Assembly (NCBI RefSeq): GCF_001542905.1
Contig: NZ_LOAJ01000001.1
Span: 682,001 to 746,000, forward strand
Length of the DNA stretch: 64,000 bases
Direction: 5' to 3'
DNA from: Halorubrum aethiopicum
GTDB taxonomy: Archaea > Halobacteriota > Halobacteria > Halobacteriales > Haloferacaceae
Part shown: piece by piece, positions 9,989 to 18,575 of the stretch
Numbering within the stretch: the first letter of the stretch is position 1
Layout of the letters: every line of letters begins with the position of its first letter
Position numbers and translations under genes: made by a program
The notes under the pieces: model-generated
Database searches by the model: none
Seen by the model: the letters and a program-made list of their open reading frames with translations, nothing else
Told to the model about the DNA's origin: nothing

Positions 9989-11620
9989 GTGCCGCTGGAG
10001 TCGAACGCACGGATCGTGGGCGAGCTCGCGAGCCGCGGCTACAACGCCGAGCGCGAGGCCGTGACGCTGCTCGCCGGGGCCGACGACGTCGCCGCGGCGC
10101 TCGAGGCCACCGTCGAGGCCGCCCCCGAGGACGCGCTCCGGATCACGACCGACCACGTCCGCGCCGCTCTCGACGGTCGCGCGGTCGCTTCTGGCGACGA
10201 TGCGGTCGCTTCGGGCGACGATGCGGTCGCTCCGAGTGACGGTGCGAGCGGTGCCTCGTCCGGCCAACCGTCCGCTGCGCCAGCCAGCGACGCCGGATCT
10301 CCAGTTGAAACGAAGGGGTCAGGAGTCGAGGACTCGACGGCTCCGACCGCGGGGGTCGTCGCCGAGGGGGGACCCGAGGGCCACGGCGACGCCGCCCACG
10401 ACCGGGACCCGTCGCGCCGCGAGCTCGAGGTCGGCAACGACATGACGGGCCATAGCACGGGGACCGGCGAGTACGCCGACTTCGTCCGGACGTTCCGCGA
10501 CCGCTACGAGCGGCTCTCCGGGCTCCTGCGCGGCCGCGTCAACCACCGGCCGGCGGAGGCGATCGCCGACATGCCCGGCGGCAGCGACGCCGCGATGATC
10601 GGCCTGGTCAACGACGTGCGCTCCACCAAGTCGGGTCACTGGCTGATCGAACTCGAGGACACCACCGGGACGTTCCCCGCGCTGGTGATGAAGGACAAGG
10701 GGCTCGCCGACGTCGTCGACGAGATACTCATGGACGAGTGTCTCGCGATCGAGGGGACGCTCGCGGACGACTCGGGGATCCTCTTCGCGGACTCGCTCCA
10801 CTTCCCCGACGTCCCGCGAACCCGCGTCACCGGCGGAGCGGACCGCCACGTCCAGGCCGCGCTGATCTCCGACGTCCACGTCGGCAGCGAGGAGTTCGTC
10901 GCCGACGCCTGGAGCCGCTTCACCGACTGGCTCCACACGCCCGAGGCCGCGCCCGTCGAGTACCTGCTGATCGCCGGCGACATGGTCGAGGGCGTCGGCG
11001 TCTACCCCGACCAGGACGAGGAGCTAGACGTCGTCGACATCTACGAGCAGTACGAGCTGTTCGCGGAGTACCTGAAGGAGGTCCCCGGCGACACCGAGAT
11101 CGTGATGATCCCCGGCAACCACGACGCCGTCCGGCTCGCCGAGCCGCAGCCGGGATTCAACGACGAGATCCGCGATATCATGGACGTTCACGACGCGCGG
11201 ATCGTCTCGAATCCCGCGACCGTCAGCGTCGAGGGCGTCGAGGTGTTGATGTACCACGGCGTCTCGCTCGACGAGGTCATCGCCGAGCTTCCGGAGGAGA
11301 AGGCCAGCTACGACGAGCCACATAAGGCGATGTTCCAACTCCTGAAGAAGCGCCACGTCGCGCCGCAGTTCGGCGGACACACCCGCGTCGCCCCCGAGGA
11401 GCGCGACTACCTCGTGATCGAGGACGTGCCGGACGTGTTTCACACCGGCCACGTCCACAAGCTCGGCTGGGGGAAGTACCACGACGTGCTCGCGGTCAAC
11501 TCCGGCTGCTGGCAGTCCCAGACCGACTTCCAGAAGTCCGTCAACATCGACCCCGACGCCGGCTACGCGCCGATCCTCGACCTCGACACCCTCGATATGA
11601 CCGTCCGGAAGTTCACCTGA
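9989..11620 (+). CDS. polD1: DNA polymerase D small subunit DP1 (3'-5' exonuclease)
   Basis: Small subunit of the archaeal family D replicative polymerase: proofreading exonuclease and OB-fold scaffold, 543 residues. After an N-terminal region of about 70 residues and a poorly conserved acidic linker come an OB-fold (about 190-280) and a calcineurin-like phosphoesterase with motifs SDVHVGSEEF, AGDMVEGVGV, IPGNHDAVR, MYHGVS and HTGHVHKLGW, all metal ligands intact. The GTG at 9989 is preferred to the TTG at 9962 because it starts the conserved VPLESNARIV sequence. It follows mutL by 72 bp on the same strand; the large catalytic subunit DP2 is not in the window. Confidence 0.93.
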   Translation: MPLESNARIVGELASRGYNAEREAVTLLAGADDVAAALEATVEAAPEDALRITTDHVRAALDGRAVASGDDAVASGDDAVAPSDGASGASSGQPSAAPASDAGSPVETKGSGVEDSTAPTAGVVAEGGPEGHGDAAHDRDPSRRELEVGNDMTGHSTGTGEYADFVRTFRDRYERLSGLLRGRVNHRPAEAIADMPGGSDAAMIGLVNDVRSTKSGHWLIELEDTTGTFPALVMKDKGLADVVDEILMDECLAIEGTLADDSGILFADSLHFPDVPRTRVTGGADRHVQAALISDVHVGSEEFVADAWSRFTDWLHTPEAAPVEYLLIAGDMVEGVGVYPDQDEELDVVDIYEQYELFAEYLKEVPGDTEIVMIPGNHDAVRLAEPQPGFNDEIRDIMDVHDARIVSNPATVSVEGVEVLMYHGVSLDEVIAELPEEKASYDEPHKAMFQLLKKRHVAPQFGGHTRVAPEERDYLVIEDVPDVFHTGHVHKLGWGKYHDVLAVNSGCWQSQTDFQKSVNIDPDAGYAPILDLDTLDMTVRKFT

Positions 11621-11863
11621 ACGGTCCGCGTCGCTCGAGTCTCCCGCGTCACTCGCGCGGTCACCGTTGGCGTCGGCATCGGCATCGCCGTCCGCACGTT
11701 TTTCCCCGGAAGCGCGGCCAGAACTCGCGTGACCTGACCGCCGCCCGCGGCGCACTGGACGGGAGCGCGACGCCCCGCCGCGGAGCCCGCCCGATCCGCG
11801 TCGCCCGTTCGCCCCTTCCCAGTGGCCACCGCACCGCTCCCCTTCGGCACCGCTCCCGACGCC

Positions 11864-12493
11864 TCACTCGATCTCCACTCGACCGCTCGTCGCGTCGTTT
11901 AGCCGTTCGACCAGTTCCTCGACGTCTCCGACCGGCATCCGCAGGTCGAATCGGACCCGCTCGTCGTAGTCGGCGTCGAACTCGACGCCGGTCGACTCGA
12001 TCACGCCGCGGACGGTTCCGGAGTCGTCGTAGCCGGTCGACACGACCAGTCGGCGGTGCGGTCGCTCCTCGACGACGCCCGCCTCGTCGACGGCGTCCTT
12101 GACCGCCCGCGAGTACGCGCGGGCGAGCCCCCCTACCCCGAGGTTTGTCCCGCCGTAGTACCGCGTGACGACGGCGACGACGTTTCGGAGGTCCCGCTTC
12201 TCGAGGACGTTCAGCGCCGGCTTCCCCGCCGATCCGCTCGGCTCGCCGTCGTCGTCGCCGTACTCGCGGAGCATGACCTCGGATCCCGGCGTCCGCTCGG
12301 ACGCCTCGCCCGCCGGAACCCGGTAGGCCGGGACGTTGTGGGTCGCGTCCGCGTACTCCGCCCTGACGGCGTCGACGAACGCCTCGGCCTCCTCGACGGT
12401 GTCGGCGGGCGCGACGTGTCCGAGGAACTCCGAGCCGCGGACCTCGAACGTCGCCGTGGCGCGCTCCGCGACCGTGCGGTAGGTGTCGCTCAC
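11864..12493 (-). CDS. IMPACT / YigZ family protein
   Basis: UPF0029 (Impact N-terminal) family, 209 residues, a normal length. Its central family signature VVTRYYGGTNLGVGGLARAY is intact, followed by the C-terminal EF-G-like domain that distinguishes the YigZ type. The eukaryotic homologue IMPACT binds GCN1; the archaeal and bacterial function is not established, so none is assigned here. The ATG at 12493 is the only sensible start. The 243-bp gap to DP1 shows no gene. Confidence 0.9.
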   Translation of the reverse strand: MSDTYRTVAERATATFEVRGSEFLGHVAPADTVEEAEAFVDAVRAEYADATHNVPAYRVPAGEASERTPGSEVMLREYGDDDGEPSGSAGKPALNVLEKRDLRNVVAVVTRYYGGTNLGVGGLARAYSRAVKDAVDEAGVVEERPHRRLVVSTGYDDSGTVRGVIESTGVEFDADYDERVRFDLRMPVGDVEELVERLNDATSGRVEIE

Positions 12494-12532
12494 TACCCGT
12501 CGATCCGGGACTCGGCTAATAAGGCGTGTCGG

Positions 12533-13021
12533 TCAGCCGTTCTCCGACTCGTTGGGACCCGACTCGCTCCTTCCCGGCTCGTCGCCCGCTTGACGGGCCA
12601 CGACGACGCTCGTCGGCGGCGCGAGCCGGTAGAGCGCGACGAACGCGACCGCGCCGACGACCTCGGCCGCCTTCCCGACGATCGCCAGCGGGTCGGCCGC
12701 CAGCGCCGCGACCGTCGTTCCGCCGTGCCAGGCGACGTAGCCGACGAGGTACGCGGCGAGCGTGCCCGCGCCGAGCGCGTACAGTCGCCGGTACTCGTCG
12801 GCCCGCAGCGTCGCGGCCGCGACGACGGCGGTGAAGGCGGCCGCGAGGACGAAGAGGTACGGCCGGGGGTCGGTCGGATCGGCCAGCCGGGGCCACGCCC
12901 ACAGCAGGTGGGCCGCCGCGCTCACCGTCGCCGCCTGGACGGCCGCGATCCGGAGGACGCGCTTTCGGGCGCTCCCCGTCGAGCGTTCGGTTCCGTCGGT
13001 TCGGGATCCGTCTTCTCCCAT
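12533..13021 (-). CDS. Haloarchaeal membrane protein, unknown function
   Basis: A 162-residue protein with a basic N-terminus, four hydrophobic segments (about residues 22-42, 54-70, 83-100 and 112-134) and a polar tail of about 25 residues. No family is recognised and no catalytic residues stand out. It lies 39 bp upstream of the IMPACT-family gene on the same strand, and its start is only 4 bp downstream of the pspAB stop, so the three genes from 13631 to 11864 may form one transcript. Membrane topology is inferred from hydrophobicity only. Confidence 0.75.
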   Translation of the reverse strand: MGEDGSRTDGTERSTGSARKRVLRIAAVQAATVSAAAHLLWAWPRLADPTDPRPYLFVLAAAFTAVVAAATLRADEYRRLYALGAGTLAAYLVGYVAWHGGTTVAALAADPLAIVGKAAEVVGAVAFVALYRLAPPTSVVVARQAGDEPGRSESGPNESENG

Positions 13022-13025
13022 CCGA

Positions 13026-13631
13026 TCACTCCCAGGGGTGTCGGCCGGGGGCGTCGGGCCACAGCGGGTACCAGTAGGACTCGTCGTCCTCGAGCCCGAG
13101 CTCCCCGTCGAGGACCGACTGGAGCTTGAACTCGGCGCGCTGGTTCCGGTCGCTCGTCCCGTCGGGGGCGAAGGGATAGTACGCCCCGCGGCGGAACGAG
13201 TAGATCCAGTAGGCGTGGCCGTCGTCGTTCTCGAAGCCGAAGACGGCCGCGAGGAGCCGCGAGCCGAACCCCTCCTCGATGAACTGGTCGGCGGCGAAGT
13301 GGACGCTCGTCACGAGGTCCTCGGGGTCGTCGTCCTCGAGGACGAACCAGTGGTAGCCGTGGTCGTCCTCGTGGCGGTGGAACCCGGTCCCCGTCTCGAT
13401 CTCGCCGGCCTCGAGGATCTCCTCGACCATCGAGACGGCGTCGTCGAAGCGGGTGCTGTCGACGCCGGAGAAACAGAGCGCGGCCTCGCCGACGTGGTCG
13501 TAGCCGAGGTCCGCCTCCATCGTCATGTACGCCGTCGACATCCCGAAGAGGTCCTCGGGATCGGCCTCTCGGGTCGCGTCCGTCTCGGCGCTCGTCCCGA
13601 GCACGGCGCGGATCGTATCGAAGATGCCCAT
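13026..13631 (-). CDS. pspAB: PspA-associated protein PspAB
   Basis: A 201-residue protein starting MGIFDTIRAVLGTSAETDA, which I recognise as the PspAB family found in archaea and actinobacteria near PspA-type membrane-stress genes. No membrane segment or enzyme motif is visible; the protein is acidic and aromatic-rich towards the C-terminus. The family is linked to phage-shock-like envelope stress by genome context, but its biochemical role is unknown. PspA itself is not in the window. The ATG at 13631 is chosen over a long open frame that is mostly antisense shadow of neighbouring genes. Confidence 0.85.
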   Translation of the reverse strand: MGIFDTIRAVLGTSAETDATREADPEDLFGMSTAYMTMEADLGYDHVGEAALCFSGVDSTRFDDAVSMVEEILEAGEIETGTGFHRHEDDHGYHWFVLEDDDPEDLVTSVHFAADQFIEEGFGSRLLAAVFGFENDDGHAYWIYSFRRGAYYPFAPDGTSDRNQRAEFKLQSVLDGELGLEDDESYWYPLWPDAPGRHPWE

Positions 13632-13660
13632 CGGTTGGATCCCCCTAGGAGGCGGGGGGT

Positions 13661-14572
13661 TTAGGGCGTTTCTCCCCGGTCGAGGAACGCCAGGACGCCG
13701 CGCGTGTTCAGGCTCGCCTCGGCCCGGGCGCGTTCGGGGTTCCAGAACTCCACGTCGGCGCTCGTCTCCTCGAAGTGTGCGACGACCGCCTCGTCGTCGC
13801 CGAGTTCCTCGCGTTTCGCCCGGACCGCCTCCACCCACTCGACGTACGCCCGTTTCGCCTCCTCGATCAGGTCGGGGTCGTACTCCCGCGGACCGAAGTG
13901 GCCGAAACAGAGGTAGTCGGGCTCGAGGTCGGCTACCGTCCCGAGGTCGCGGAGACACTGGTCGAGGTCGAACTGCGGCGGCGGGGTCGTCTGCCGGACC
14001 GCGTCGACCTCGGGGACGTAGATGCCCGCGGCGTCCGCAGTGAAGACGACGCCGGCGTCCGGGTCGTGGTACACCGCGTGGTGGGGCGCGTGTCCCGGCG
14101 CGTCGTGGACGACGAGTTCGCGGTCGCCGAGGTCGACCCGGTCGCCGTCGGTCAGTCCCGTGATCCGATCTTCGGGGACGGGTTCGGGCTCGTCGTAGTA
14201 CTCCCACTGGTCGCGCACGGCCGACTTCGTCCCGGCGACGAGTCTGTCCGGGTCGACGAGGTGTCGGACCCCTCGCTCCGGGAGCGCGACCTCGGCGTTC
14301 GGGTACCGCGCGGCCAGGTGACCCGCGCCGCCGGCGTGATCGAGGTGGGCGTGCGTCGGAACGATCCACGCCAGTTCGTCGACGCCGATGCCGATCGCCT
14401 CGATCGTCTCGAAGAGCGCCTCCCGGTTCGCCCCCGTGCCGGTGTCGATCACGGCGGGGCGCTCGGCGTCGTACACGTACACCGACCCGTACTCGTCGGT
14501 GTCGAACATCCCCGTGTCGTGGACGTACAGATCCGGCACGCCGCGCACCGGCTCGAACTCGCCAGCGTTCAT
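13661..14572 (-). CDS. MBL-fold metallo-hydrolase
   Basis: Metallo-beta-lactamase superfamily hydrolase, 303 residues. The zinc motif HxHxDH is present as THAHLDHAGG near residue 93, followed by further ligands in GHAPHHAVY and FTADAAG, and the late histidine in CFGHFGP. Residues 210-303 form a helical C-terminal part, as in glyoxalase II-like or YcbL-like hydrolases. The substrate cannot be told from sequence; a thioester or similar metabolite is plausible. It is transcribed towards pspAB, 29 bp away, and its start is divergent from the epimerase gene. Confidence 0.88.
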   Translation of the reverse strand: MNAGEFEPVRGVPDLYVHDTGMFDTDEYGSVYVYDAERPAVIDTGTGANREALFETIEAIGIGVDELAWIVPTHAHLDHAGGAGHLAARYPNAEVALPERGVRHLVDPDRLVAGTKSAVRDQWEYYDEPEPVPEDRITGLTDGDRVDLGDRELVVHDAPGHAPHHAVYHDPDAGVVFTADAAGIYVPEVDAVRQTTPPPQFDLDQCLRDLGTVADLEPDYLCFGHFGPREYDPDLIEEAKRAYVEWVEAVRAKREELGDDEAVVAHFEETSADVEFWNPERARAEASLNTRGVLAFLDRGETP

Positions 14573-14732
14573 ACGGGCCCGCCGACGGCCAGGGTCTTTT
14601 ACGGATCGGTCGGCAGCGGCGGTATCGGCGGCGGCCGAGCCGCGTTCCGTTCCCGATCCGCGTTCTGCTCTCGGTCCCGTTTCCGCTCTCCCCCGTACGG
14701 AGGCTTATGGTCGCGCCGGCCCTCCCTCCGGT

Positions 14733-15671
14733 ATGCGCGTGCTCGTCACCGGCGCGACCGGGTTCGTCGGGAGTCGGCTCGTCCCGACGCTGCTCGATCG
14801 CGGCCACGAGGTCGTCGCGCTCGTCCGCGACGCCGACGGTTACGCCCCGCCGTCCGGCGTCCGCGTCGTCGAGGGCGACCTCCTGGAGCCGGAGAGCCTC
14901 CCGCCGGCGTTCCGAGCCGACGGCGAGGTCGTCGACGCCGCCTACTACCTCGTCCACTCGATGGACGGCGGCCCCGGCTACGAGGAGCGCGATCGGAACT
15001 GCGCGCGGAACTTCGCCGAGGCGGCCTCCGCGGCGGGCGTCTCCCGGGTCGTCTACCTCGGCGGGCTCGGCGAGGACCGCGACGGCCTCTCCGAACACCT
15101 CCGGTCGCGCCGGGAGGTCGAGCGCGTCCTCGCGGAGGGGTCGTACGCGCTGACGACGCTGCGGGCCGCGATCGTGATCGGCGCGGGCAGCGCCAGCTTC
15201 GAGGTGATCCGCGGGCTCGCCCGGCGGCTCCCGCTCATGGTCACCCCGCGGTGGGTCGACACGCTCTGTCAGCCGATCGCGATCGACGACGTCGTCGCGT
15301 ACCTCGCCGGCGTCCTGGACGCCTCCGAGACCGCGGGCGACACCTACGAGATCGGCGGCCCCGAGGTGTTGACGTACGCGGAGATACTCCGGCGGACCCG
15401 CCGGCAGTTCGGCCACGGCCTGTACATCCTCCGCGCGCCCGTTCTGAGCCCGGAGCTGTCCGCCCGGTGGCTCCGGCTCGTCACCGACGTGAACCCCTAC
15501 CTCGCCCGGTCGCTCGTCGAGGGGCTCCGCAACACGGTGATCGTCGAGGACGACCGGATCCGGGAGCTCGTCCCCGTCGAACCGACGCCGTTCGACCTCG
15601 CGGTCGCCCGCGCGCTCGACGCCGAGCGGGCGGCGGGACCGATCGGGTCCGGGGCGGGGGCGACCTCGTGA
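14733..15671 (+). CDS. NAD(P)-binding epimerase-like protein
   Basis: Short-chain (extended/atypical) Rossmann protein, 312 residues, starting MRVLVTGATGFVGSRLV with the GxxGxxG dinucleotide site at residues 7-13. The active site of classic epimerases (YxxxK) is not clear, so it is more like the atypical NmrA/YwnB or complex I assembly subgroup, which bind NAD(P) and may act as sensors or ubiquinone-related factors. The ATG at 14733 starts the conserved strand; the open frame further upstream is shadow. Its stop overlaps the start of the next gene by 4 bp, implying translational coupling with that membrane protein. Confidence 0.85.
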   Translation: MRVLVTGATGFVGSRLVPTLLDRGHEVVALVRDADGYAPPSGVRVVEGDLLEPESLPPAFRADGEVVDAAYYLVHSMDGGPGYEERDRNCARNFAEAASAAGVSRVVYLGGLGEDRDGLSEHLRSRREVERVLAEGSYALTTLRAAIVIGAGSASFEVIRGLARRLPLMVTPRWVDTLCQPIAIDDVVAYLAGVLDASETAGDTYEIGGPEVLTYAEILRRTRRQFGHGLYILRAPVLSPELSARWLRLVTDVNPYLARSLVEGLRNTVIVEDDRIRELVPVEPTPFDLAVARALDAERAAGPIGSGAGATS

Positions 15672-16342
15672 GCCGGAGCTACGGCGAGACGTGGGTGTAC
15701 GAGAGCCTCGTCGGGGGGATCCCCGGCCTGGCGATCCCCCGGCGGGTCGCCGTCGCCGTCCAGTTCCTCCTCTTCGAGGTCGCGGTCCTCGTCCTCGGCT
15801 GGTACTACGGGCTGTGGAACGCGGTCCTCGCGGGGACGATCGCGGTGCTCGTGGCCGCGGTCGGCAGCGTCGAGATGCACCGGCTCGGCGCGAACAACCG
15901 GCTGCTGTCGACGCCGCCGGAGCACAAGCGCCTGCTGTTCGGGTCGAGCATCGAGATCGTGTTGGGCGTGCTGGCGTTCATCGCGCTCGTGACGTACCTC
16001 TTCGTCTGGGACGGGGCGCTGCTCGAGCGGCTCTTCGGCGCGAGTCCGCCCGCGCCGGTCGTGTACGTCACCCTGCTCGTCCTCTGGGATCTTACCTACC
16101 GGATCGGCACCTCCTGGTGGAGCGCGGTCGTCGCGCTCTGGCGGGCGGTCCACGTCGACCTCTCCCCGGAGGACGCCGCGATCGCCCAGCGGCTCGACGC
16201 GGAGAACGTCGCCTTCTCGGCGGTACAGCTGGCGTTGACTCCGTTTCTCCTCGAGGAACCGATCCTGCTCGGCGCGGTCGTCGGCCACGTGCTCGCCGTC
16301 GCCGTCGTCTGTTCGGCCGCGATCCTCCTCACCGGCCGCTGA
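15668..16342 (+). CDS. Integral membrane protein coupled to the epimerase-like gene
   Basis: A 224-residue protein starting at GTG 15668, overlapping the preceding stop (GTGA arrangement). It has about five to six hydrophobic segments: residues 22-45, 47-64, 88-108, 123-143 and a pair near 180-222. A conserved-looking soluble loop holds RLGANNRLLSTPPEHKRLLF. No known transporter or enzyme motif is seen. The coupling suggests the soluble NAD(P)-binding protein and this membrane protein act together, but the process is unknown. Confidence 0.8.
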   Translation: MSRSYGETWVYESLVGGIPGLAIPRRVAVAVQFLLFEVAVLVLGWYYGLWNAVLAGTIAVLVAAVGSVEMHRLGANNRLLSTPPEHKRLLFGSSIEIVLGVLAFIALVTYLFVWDGALLERLFGASPPAPVVYVTLLVLWDLTYRIGTSWWSAVVALWRAVHVDLSPEDAAIAQRLDAENVAFSAVQLALTPFLLEEPILLGAVVGHVLAVAVVCSAAILLTGR

Positions 16343-16387
16343 TCGTCGAGCGAATCGCCGAGAACCGCCGAACGCCTCGGATCCCTG

Positions 16388-16561
16388 CTACTCTCCTTTC
16401 ATCTCCTGGAACTTGTCGAGGAGTGCCTCCGTGGAGTCGCCGGAGTCGTACGTGAGCGAGCCCGAATACTCCGGCCGCTCGGCGTCGAAATCGGCGTCGA
16501 CAGCGCTCGTCTTCGCTTCCCGCCTTTCGTGTTCGGCTTCGTCATAGGCACCCATTGACAT
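16388..16561 (-). CDS. Small acidic DUF5786-family protein
   Basis: A 57-residue protein reading MSMGAYDEAEHERREAKTSA at its start and ending in ALLDKFQEMKGE. I recognise this as the haloarchaeal DUF5786 family, whose members are all about this size. No domain of known function, metal site or membrane segment is seen. Two ATG codons (16561 and 16555) are in frame; 16561 matches family members from memory. A TATA-like element (CTTATACATATA, coding-strand complement near 16583-16597) lies upstream. It is convergent with the membrane protein gene, with a 45-bp gap. Confidence 0.85.
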   Translation of the reverse strand: MSMGAYDEAEHERREAKTSAVDADFDAERPEYSGSLTYDSGDSTEALLDKFQEMKGE

Positions 16562-16708
16562 GGTACGGCTTCACTTAGCAACTCTTATACATATACCTGT
16601 CGCCGGATCCGCGGGCGTTCTCGTTCGTGATACTCGCCGTTCCGTCCGATGTCGCGGTTTCTCCGGACTCACCGGAAGCCATTAGCCGGGCCGTGCGGTA
16701 GCGGACGC

Positions 16709-17758
16709 GTGGCACAACCGCTCCGATTCAGGCGCGCGCCCGGCCGGTGGGACGGGAACCGGGTCCGCTCGCGGATCGAACGCCCGCTCGACGAGAACCT
16801 CGGGGCGACCGCGAGCGACCCGTGGTTCAAACCGCCCGCCGGATACGAGGCGCGGCGGTTCGACATGGACGACGGCTCGTGGGCGCTGTTCTGTTGGACC
16901 GACGACGACGCCGACCCGCCGGCGGGCGCGAGCGGCGGCCCCGTCGGCTACTGGCTCGGCAACACGGAGACGCCGAGCGACCTCTGGCGAACGGACAAGT
17001 ACGGCTTCGAGGAGGTCCCCTATCCCGTCTCGCGGTGGGCCCAGCGGGAGCTGCTCGCGGGGCTCCACGACGACGAGCCGTGGCTCGCCGACTACCCGCA
17101 CGTCTCGTGGTTCTTCCTCCCGGTGTTCTGCTCGAAGGACGGCGCGGAGACGACCCGGGCGTTCTTCCGCGACCACGCCGCCGGCTTCCCCGACGCGACC
17201 CGCGAGGAGGGGACGGGCTACGTCGAGCGGCTCCTCCGGCCCGGGATCCTCGACGAGTACCGCGAGACGATGGCCGGCAAGCTCGGCACCTCCACCTCGA
17301 TGGACCTCGTCCGGATGAGCGCGACCGTCGCGGAGTTCACGGCCGCGAAGCTCATCGCGGATTCGGGGTACGCGCTGACTCCCGAGATCGAGGTGACGAC
17401 CGGCCACTCGCTCGACTTCCGCGCGACCGACCCCGACACGGGAACCGGCTCGCTCGTCGAGGTCACCCGGCCGCAGCCGGTCGCGACCCGGTCGGCGTCC
17501 GGCCCGGTCGCCGCCGTCCGCGACACGGTGGAGACGAAGACCAGCGGCCAGCTGGAGGCGCACGGCGGCGGGGCGACGCTGTTCGTCGACTGCTCGTCGT
17601 TCCCCGACGACGACTGGGCCGCGGTCCGCGACGCGCGACCCGACGTGCGCCACCGACCTGCGGTCGTCCTCCGCGCCCGCCCCAACGGCCGGATCGAGGC
17701 CTACCGGAAGGGTTCGGTGCCGATCGACCTCTCCCCGGCCGTCGAGTGGATCGACTGA
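16709..17758 (+). CDS. DUF5784 family protein
   Basis: A 349-residue soluble haloarchaeal protein; the body (WFKPPAGYEARRFDMDDGSW, YWLGNTETPSDLW, YPHVSWFFLPVFCSKDG) matches my recollection of DUF5784. Function is unknown. The GTG at 16709 begins the conserved AQPLRFRRAPGRW; residues upstream in the open frame look like untranslated leader. The C-terminal third contains SLDFRA (Asp236), then LVEVTRP (Glu251 and Thr253), spacing that resembles a PD-(D/E)xK nuclease core with the lysine replaced. That resemblance is an inference by eye and unproven. No neighbour suggests a pathway. Confidence 0.75.
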   Translation: MAQPLRFRRAPGRWDGNRVRSRIERPLDENLGATASDPWFKPPAGYEARRFDMDDGSWALFCWTDDDADPPAGASGGPVGYWLGNTETPSDLWRTDKYGFEEVPYPVSRWAQRELLAGLHDDEPWLADYPHVSWFFLPVFCSKDGAETTRAFFRDHAAGFPDATREEGTGYVERLLRPGILDEYRETMAGKLGTSTSMDLVRMSATVAEFTAAKLIADSGYALTPEIEVTTGHSLDFRATDPDTGTGSLVEVTRPQPVATRSASGPVAAVRDTVETKTSGQLEAHGGGATLFVDCSSFPDDDWAAVRDARPDVRHRPAVVLRARPNGRIEAYRKGSVPIDLSPAVEWID

Positions 17759-17832
17759 GGCCGGCGAAGCGGTTGCGTACCGGCGAAAGATACGATCGAT
17801 CGGCGTGGCTGACGCGACGATCGGTCTTCGGT

Positions 17833-18024
17833 GCGGTGGCGCGCCGGTGAGCGCCCGGAGGGCGCGAACCCGACCGCGAGGGACGCGGCGAGCGTGGCGA
17901 GGTACGAACGAAGTGAGTACCTCGATAAGCGAGCGGCGAAGCCGCGAGCCGTGAGCCGCGAGGCTGGGGAGGCGTGAGGTGCGGGGCGGTTGCGGTGCGG
18001 GGTGGGGCTTTGGAGGTGTTCACC
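17833..18024 (+). repeat. Dispersed haloarchaeal repeat, copy B (internally deleted)
   Basis: It begins GCGGTGGCGCGCC (17833-17845), contains GCGAGGGACGCGGCGAGC and GCCGCGAGGCTGGGGAGG, then GTGAGGTGCGGGG. It jumps straight from GGGTGGGG to CTTTGGAGGTGTTCACC (18008-18024). The region holding the inverted-repeat arms in copies A, C, D and E is missing, so this is a deletion derivative. It lies between the convergent DUF5784 and DUF5789 genes and accounts for most of the 348-bp gap; the rest of the gap shows nothing recognisable. Confidence 0.85.
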
Positions 18025-18106
18025 GCAGTCGTATCTCTCACTTCGTACTGCCGCGGCTCGTCGGGAACCGTCCGCAAAAATCGAACCGCTAACCGCCGCT
18101 ACCGTC

Positions 18107-18391
18107 TCAGAACGAGACCGGCTGCGGGCCGTTCTCCCCGTCCGTCGTCGGGTCGCGGTCCGAGTAGAACCGTCGGCCGACGCCGCGGTGACAGACGCCG
18201 GCCCGCAGCGTGTCGAAGACCTCCTCGGGCGCGTCGAACGTCTGATCGCCGAACCGCTCGAGCACGTCCCCGATCCGCTCCGAGCCGTCGGCGAGCTCTA
18301 CGGTCGCGTTTCCGTGAGCCGCGATCAGCTCTTCGGAGGTGGTCGGGAACTGGTGCCGTTCGATCCGGTCGTCGACGCCGTTCAAGCGCAT
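18107..18391 (-). CDS. DUF5789 family small protein
   Basis: A 94-residue acidic protein starting MRLNGVDDRIERHQFPTTSE and ending in a GRRFYSDRDP segment, both typical of the haloarchaeal DUF5789 family as I remember it. No enzymatic or DNA-binding motif is evident. The ATG at 18391 is chosen over an in-frame TTG one codon upstream. The family is widespread in haloarchaea but uncharacterised. It stands alone: convergent with DUF5784 across repeat copy B and divergent from the PHP-domain gene. Confidence 0.8.
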   Translation of the reverse strand: MRLNGVDDRIERHQFPTTSEELIAAHGNATVELADGSERIGDVLERFGDQTFDAPEEVFDTLRAGVCHRGVGRRFYSDRDPTTDGENGPQPVSF

Positions 18392-18575
18392 CAACTACGC
18401 CGAGCCGCCGGAGGTTCTTAATGATTGTCCATGAATATCCTTAGTCGGGCGTTACTTCCTTATACGTCATAATACCGCGTGCGAGGTACGTCATGATTCC
18501 ACACGTCACGGTTCCGCACGGCCGCGCGCGATGCGGTTCCGTCGGTGCTTTGTGGATCCGGCGAGAACCGGCGGC

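Noticed and set aside
7544-10267. 907-codon antisense ORF over mutS-mutL
   Set aside because: Fully explained by the GC-rich frames of mutS and mutL on the other strand; composition is arginine-rich without domains.
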